From Burkholderiales bacterium (GTDB lineage: Bacteria; Pseudomonadota; Gammaproteobacteria; Burkholderiales; Burkholderiaceae_C): DNA of 64,000 nucleotides. The DNA lies in NCBI GenBank assembly GCA_028868855.1, contig JAGWTR010000007.1, positions 62,001 through 126,000 on the forward strand. The letters run 5' to 3'. The position numbers and the translations under genes are program-made. The notes beneath the pieces were generated by a model that saw only the letters and a list, made by a program, of their open reading frames with translations, searched no databases and was not told the DNA's origin. Shown in pieces: positions 62,581-64,000 of the stretch; position 1 is the first letter of the stretch; each line of letters opens with the position of its first letter.

Positions 62581-62901
62581 ATGCGACTCATCAGCGCCGC
62601 AATCAGCGTGTTGATCACCTTGGGGCTGGCCGCTTGCGCCAGCACCGCCCATGAACGCTACGCCGGTGCAGTGATCCCCGTTGGGGAAGGTTCGGTGGCT
62701 AGCTGCAACTACCTGGGAACGCTCACCAGCACTTCAGGTCTGTTTGGTTTCTTTGCCCCAAAGGGGGTCGATGACCTCAAGCAAGATTTGTTGAGGCAGG
62801 CAGACGTTCTGGGCGCCTCGCATGTGGTCTGGTCCAGGCCCAACGTTGGCTACAGCGGCACATCACTCACGGCCATGGCTTACCGCTGCCCAGCCCCCTG
62901 A
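62581..62901 (+). CDS. Small lipoprotein, DUF4156-like
   Basis: Protein of 106 aa with a lipoprotein signal (LITLGLAAC, lipidated Cys near residue 19). The mature part, with SVASCNYLGTLTSTSG, a helical DLLRQADVLGASHVVW and MAYRC, resembles DUF4156/RcsF-like small outer-membrane lipoproteins; two Cys could form a disulfide. Role unknown. Confidence 0.75.
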   Translation: MRLISAAISVLITLGLAACASTAHERYAGAVIPVGEGSVASCNYLGTLTSTSGLFGFFAPKGVDDLKQDLLRQADVLGASHVVWSRPNVGYSGTSLTAMAYRCPAP

Positions 62902-62917
62902 CAAGTGCGGTTCGGCG

Positions 62918-63247
62918 TCAATGAGGCATCAGCACCCGCCGCTTTGGCTTGACCACCACGACCACGGCGGCTCGTTCATCGGGTGACGGTTGACGCACCA
63001 CCTCCACCCTGGGACGGCGAACGATGGCCCCTCGCAACTTGGCTTCGACGCGGCTAAGGTTCAATGCCTGACGCATGTCACCATTGACCTGCCAGTAGGC
63101 GCCGGCCTCATCCTTGGCCAACGCACCAATCTGCATGCCGCGTCGAATCACGCCCAGGTATTCCAAGTCAGGCCTGGCCATGGCGGCGAACTGACGCCAG
63201 CCATCGCCGAGCGTGATCTGAGTGTCATTGGATGCGCGTTTCTTCAC
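62918..63247 (-). CDS. Hypothetical protein
   Basis: Protein of 109 aa with no known motif. It has a basic C-terminal tail (RAAVVVVVKPKRRVLMPH) and a middle part with AYWQVNGDMRQALNLSRVEAKL. Start GTG 63247. GC and codon use fit the neighbourhood and the frame is convergent with the lipoprotein gene. It could be a real small protein, but support is limited. Confidence 0.5.
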   Translation of the reverse strand: MKKRASNDTQITLGDGWRQFAAMARPDLEYLGVIRRGMQIGALAKDEAGAYWQVNGDMRQALNLSRVEAKLRGAIVRRPRVEVVRQPSPDERAAVVVVVKPKRRVLMPH

Positions 63248-63492
63248 GTGTTTAGCTTCCTCATGTGACCACTATAAAACGCTCGCCCCGTTCTTGCTGA
63301 TAGCCGATGTAAAGCCTGATGCAACTAGTCAGCGACTACGCCAGAGCAAGGTGGCCGCTCGGCATGGGCAGGCTGGGCCAGTAGGCAGCAAATCAATCGG
63401 TCGCACCATCCCTAGTCTCGATGGCGTCCACGTGCGACACTCGGCGCCTGCTGTCCTGTTCCTGTGGCCCCGCCGGCCCGCGCCTGCCTTCC

Positions 63493-64000
63493 ATGTCCAA
63501 CGCTTCCACGCCCTCCCCCGCTTCCATCAAATCACCTCGCGTCGCCATCATCGGCGGCGGCCCCGCCGGGTTGATGGCGGCTGAAACCTTGGCAGCGGGC
63601 GGGGTGCAGGTTGATTTGTTCGATGCCATGCCCTCCGTGGGGCGCAAGTTTCTGCTGGCCGGACGGGGCGGGCTCAACCTCACCCATTCCGAAGCGATCG
63701 AGCCTTTCCTGAGCCGCTTTGCCGAACGGCAAGCCGCCTTGACGCCGATCATCCAGGCCTTCTCCGCACAGGCCGTGCGCGACTGGGCCCAAGGCCTGGG
63801 GATCGACACCTTTGTAGGCAGCTCGGGACGGGTGTTCCCGGCCGACCTGAAGGCGGCACCCTTATTGCGCGCCTGGTTGCACCGCTTGCGAGCAGCGGGC
63901 GTGCGTTTTCACATGCGTCACCGCTGGCAAGGCTGGACGAGTGAGGGCGCCCTGCGCTTTGCCAGCCCCGCTGGCGAGATGCTCGACACCCCCCATGCCA
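63493..64000 (+). CDS. HI0933/BaiN-like NAD(P)/FAD-dependent oxidoreductase, 5' part
   Basis: The frame opens with ATG 63493 and runs off the window end without a stop (169 codons). The FAD loop is RVAIIGGGPAGLMAAETLA at residues 16-34, followed by SVGRKFLLAGRGGLNLTHSE, the mark of the HI0933-type flavoproteins, and IDTFVGSSGRVFPADLKAAPL. The C-terminal half is outside. The natural substrate of the family is mostly unknown. Confidence 0.87.
   Translation, partial: MSNASTPSPASIKSPRVAIIGGGPAGLMAAETLAAGGVQVDLFDAMPSVGRKFLLAGRGGLNLTHSEAIEPFLSRFAERQAALTPIIQAFSAQAVRDWAQGLGIDTFVGSSGRVFPADLKAAPLLRAWLHRLRAAGVRFHMRHRWQGWTSEGALRFASPAGEMLDTPHA

Overview
The window reads as a chromosomal segment of a GC-rich betaproteobacterium, most likely Burkholderiales, family Comamonadaceae. 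This rests on gene order (pilB-pilC-pilD-coaE-zapD-yacG; a DciA-like gene divergent from an M23 peptidase gene; secA-argJ-ssrA), on the ntrY/ntrX pair, and on a tmRNA tag ending in FALAA. No database search was run; identities come from motifs, lengths and context.

Layout. 1-2106: end of the NtrY sensor kinase and a short NtrX-type regulator. 2136-2252: tRNA-Phe(GAA) and its terminator. 2281-9737 (+): surface-glycan operon with two GT9, a GT4, a DUF5672 protein, a GT2, an MBOAT acyltransferase broken by an amber codon, and an AlgX/AlgJ-like SGNH protein. 9953-28393 (-): a block of opposite strand, patchily AT-richer, with acyltransferase-3 and GT61 paralogues at both edges and, in its centre (15331-24371), nine tightly packed genes that look like a pathway making, activating and attaching an unusual sugar. 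28640-31886 (+): FdtA-type ketoisomerase, DegT aminotransferase, a DUF4254 protein and heptosyltransferase I; with the divergent LbH acetyltransferase at 27926-28393 these give a dTDP-3-acetamido-3,6-dideoxyhexose branch. 31891-39151: msbA, type IV pilus genes pilBCD, coaE, zapD, yacG. 39337-41648: UDP-GlcNAc to UDP-GalNAcA genes (tviB/tviC type). 42003-43875: rubrerythrin, rubredoxin and rubredoxin-reductase-like genes behind a promoter with a perfect dyad. 43885-48753: DciA-like gene, M23 peptidase, then a zinc-uptake set lacking its ATPase. 48841-53422: secA, argJ, ssrA. 53423-55112: relic of an island inserted at the 3' end of ssrA (dead integrase, truncated HipA-like kinase, intact DUF3037 gene). 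55317-58010: intact Phd/RelE-type toxin-antitoxin pair, a GMC oxidoreductase, and decayed HigBA genes. 58077-62196 (-): flavin-based extracytoplasmic redox cluster (PepSY, DUF2271, PepSY-flavodoxin-reductase fusion, ApbE). 62294-64000: small cysteine-rich protein, lipoprotein, hypothetical protein, and the start of a HI0933-type flavoprotein.

How the parts fit. Most of 2281-31886 serves lipopolysaccharide or surface-glycan assembly: core heptose (WaaC), lipid A-core export (MsbA), sugar nucleotides, glycosyltransferases and O-acetylation. No Wzx/Wzy pair is recognisable. Instead a DPM1-like transferase, an LPG-synthase-TM protein and a polytopic GT-C-like protein suggest undecaprenyl-phosphate-linked decoration in the periplasm. 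The two O-acylation genes interrupted by in-frame TAG codons, and the compact aldolase/phosphatase/cupin/kinase-nucleotidyltransferase/C-methyltransferase operon, are the most unusual observations.
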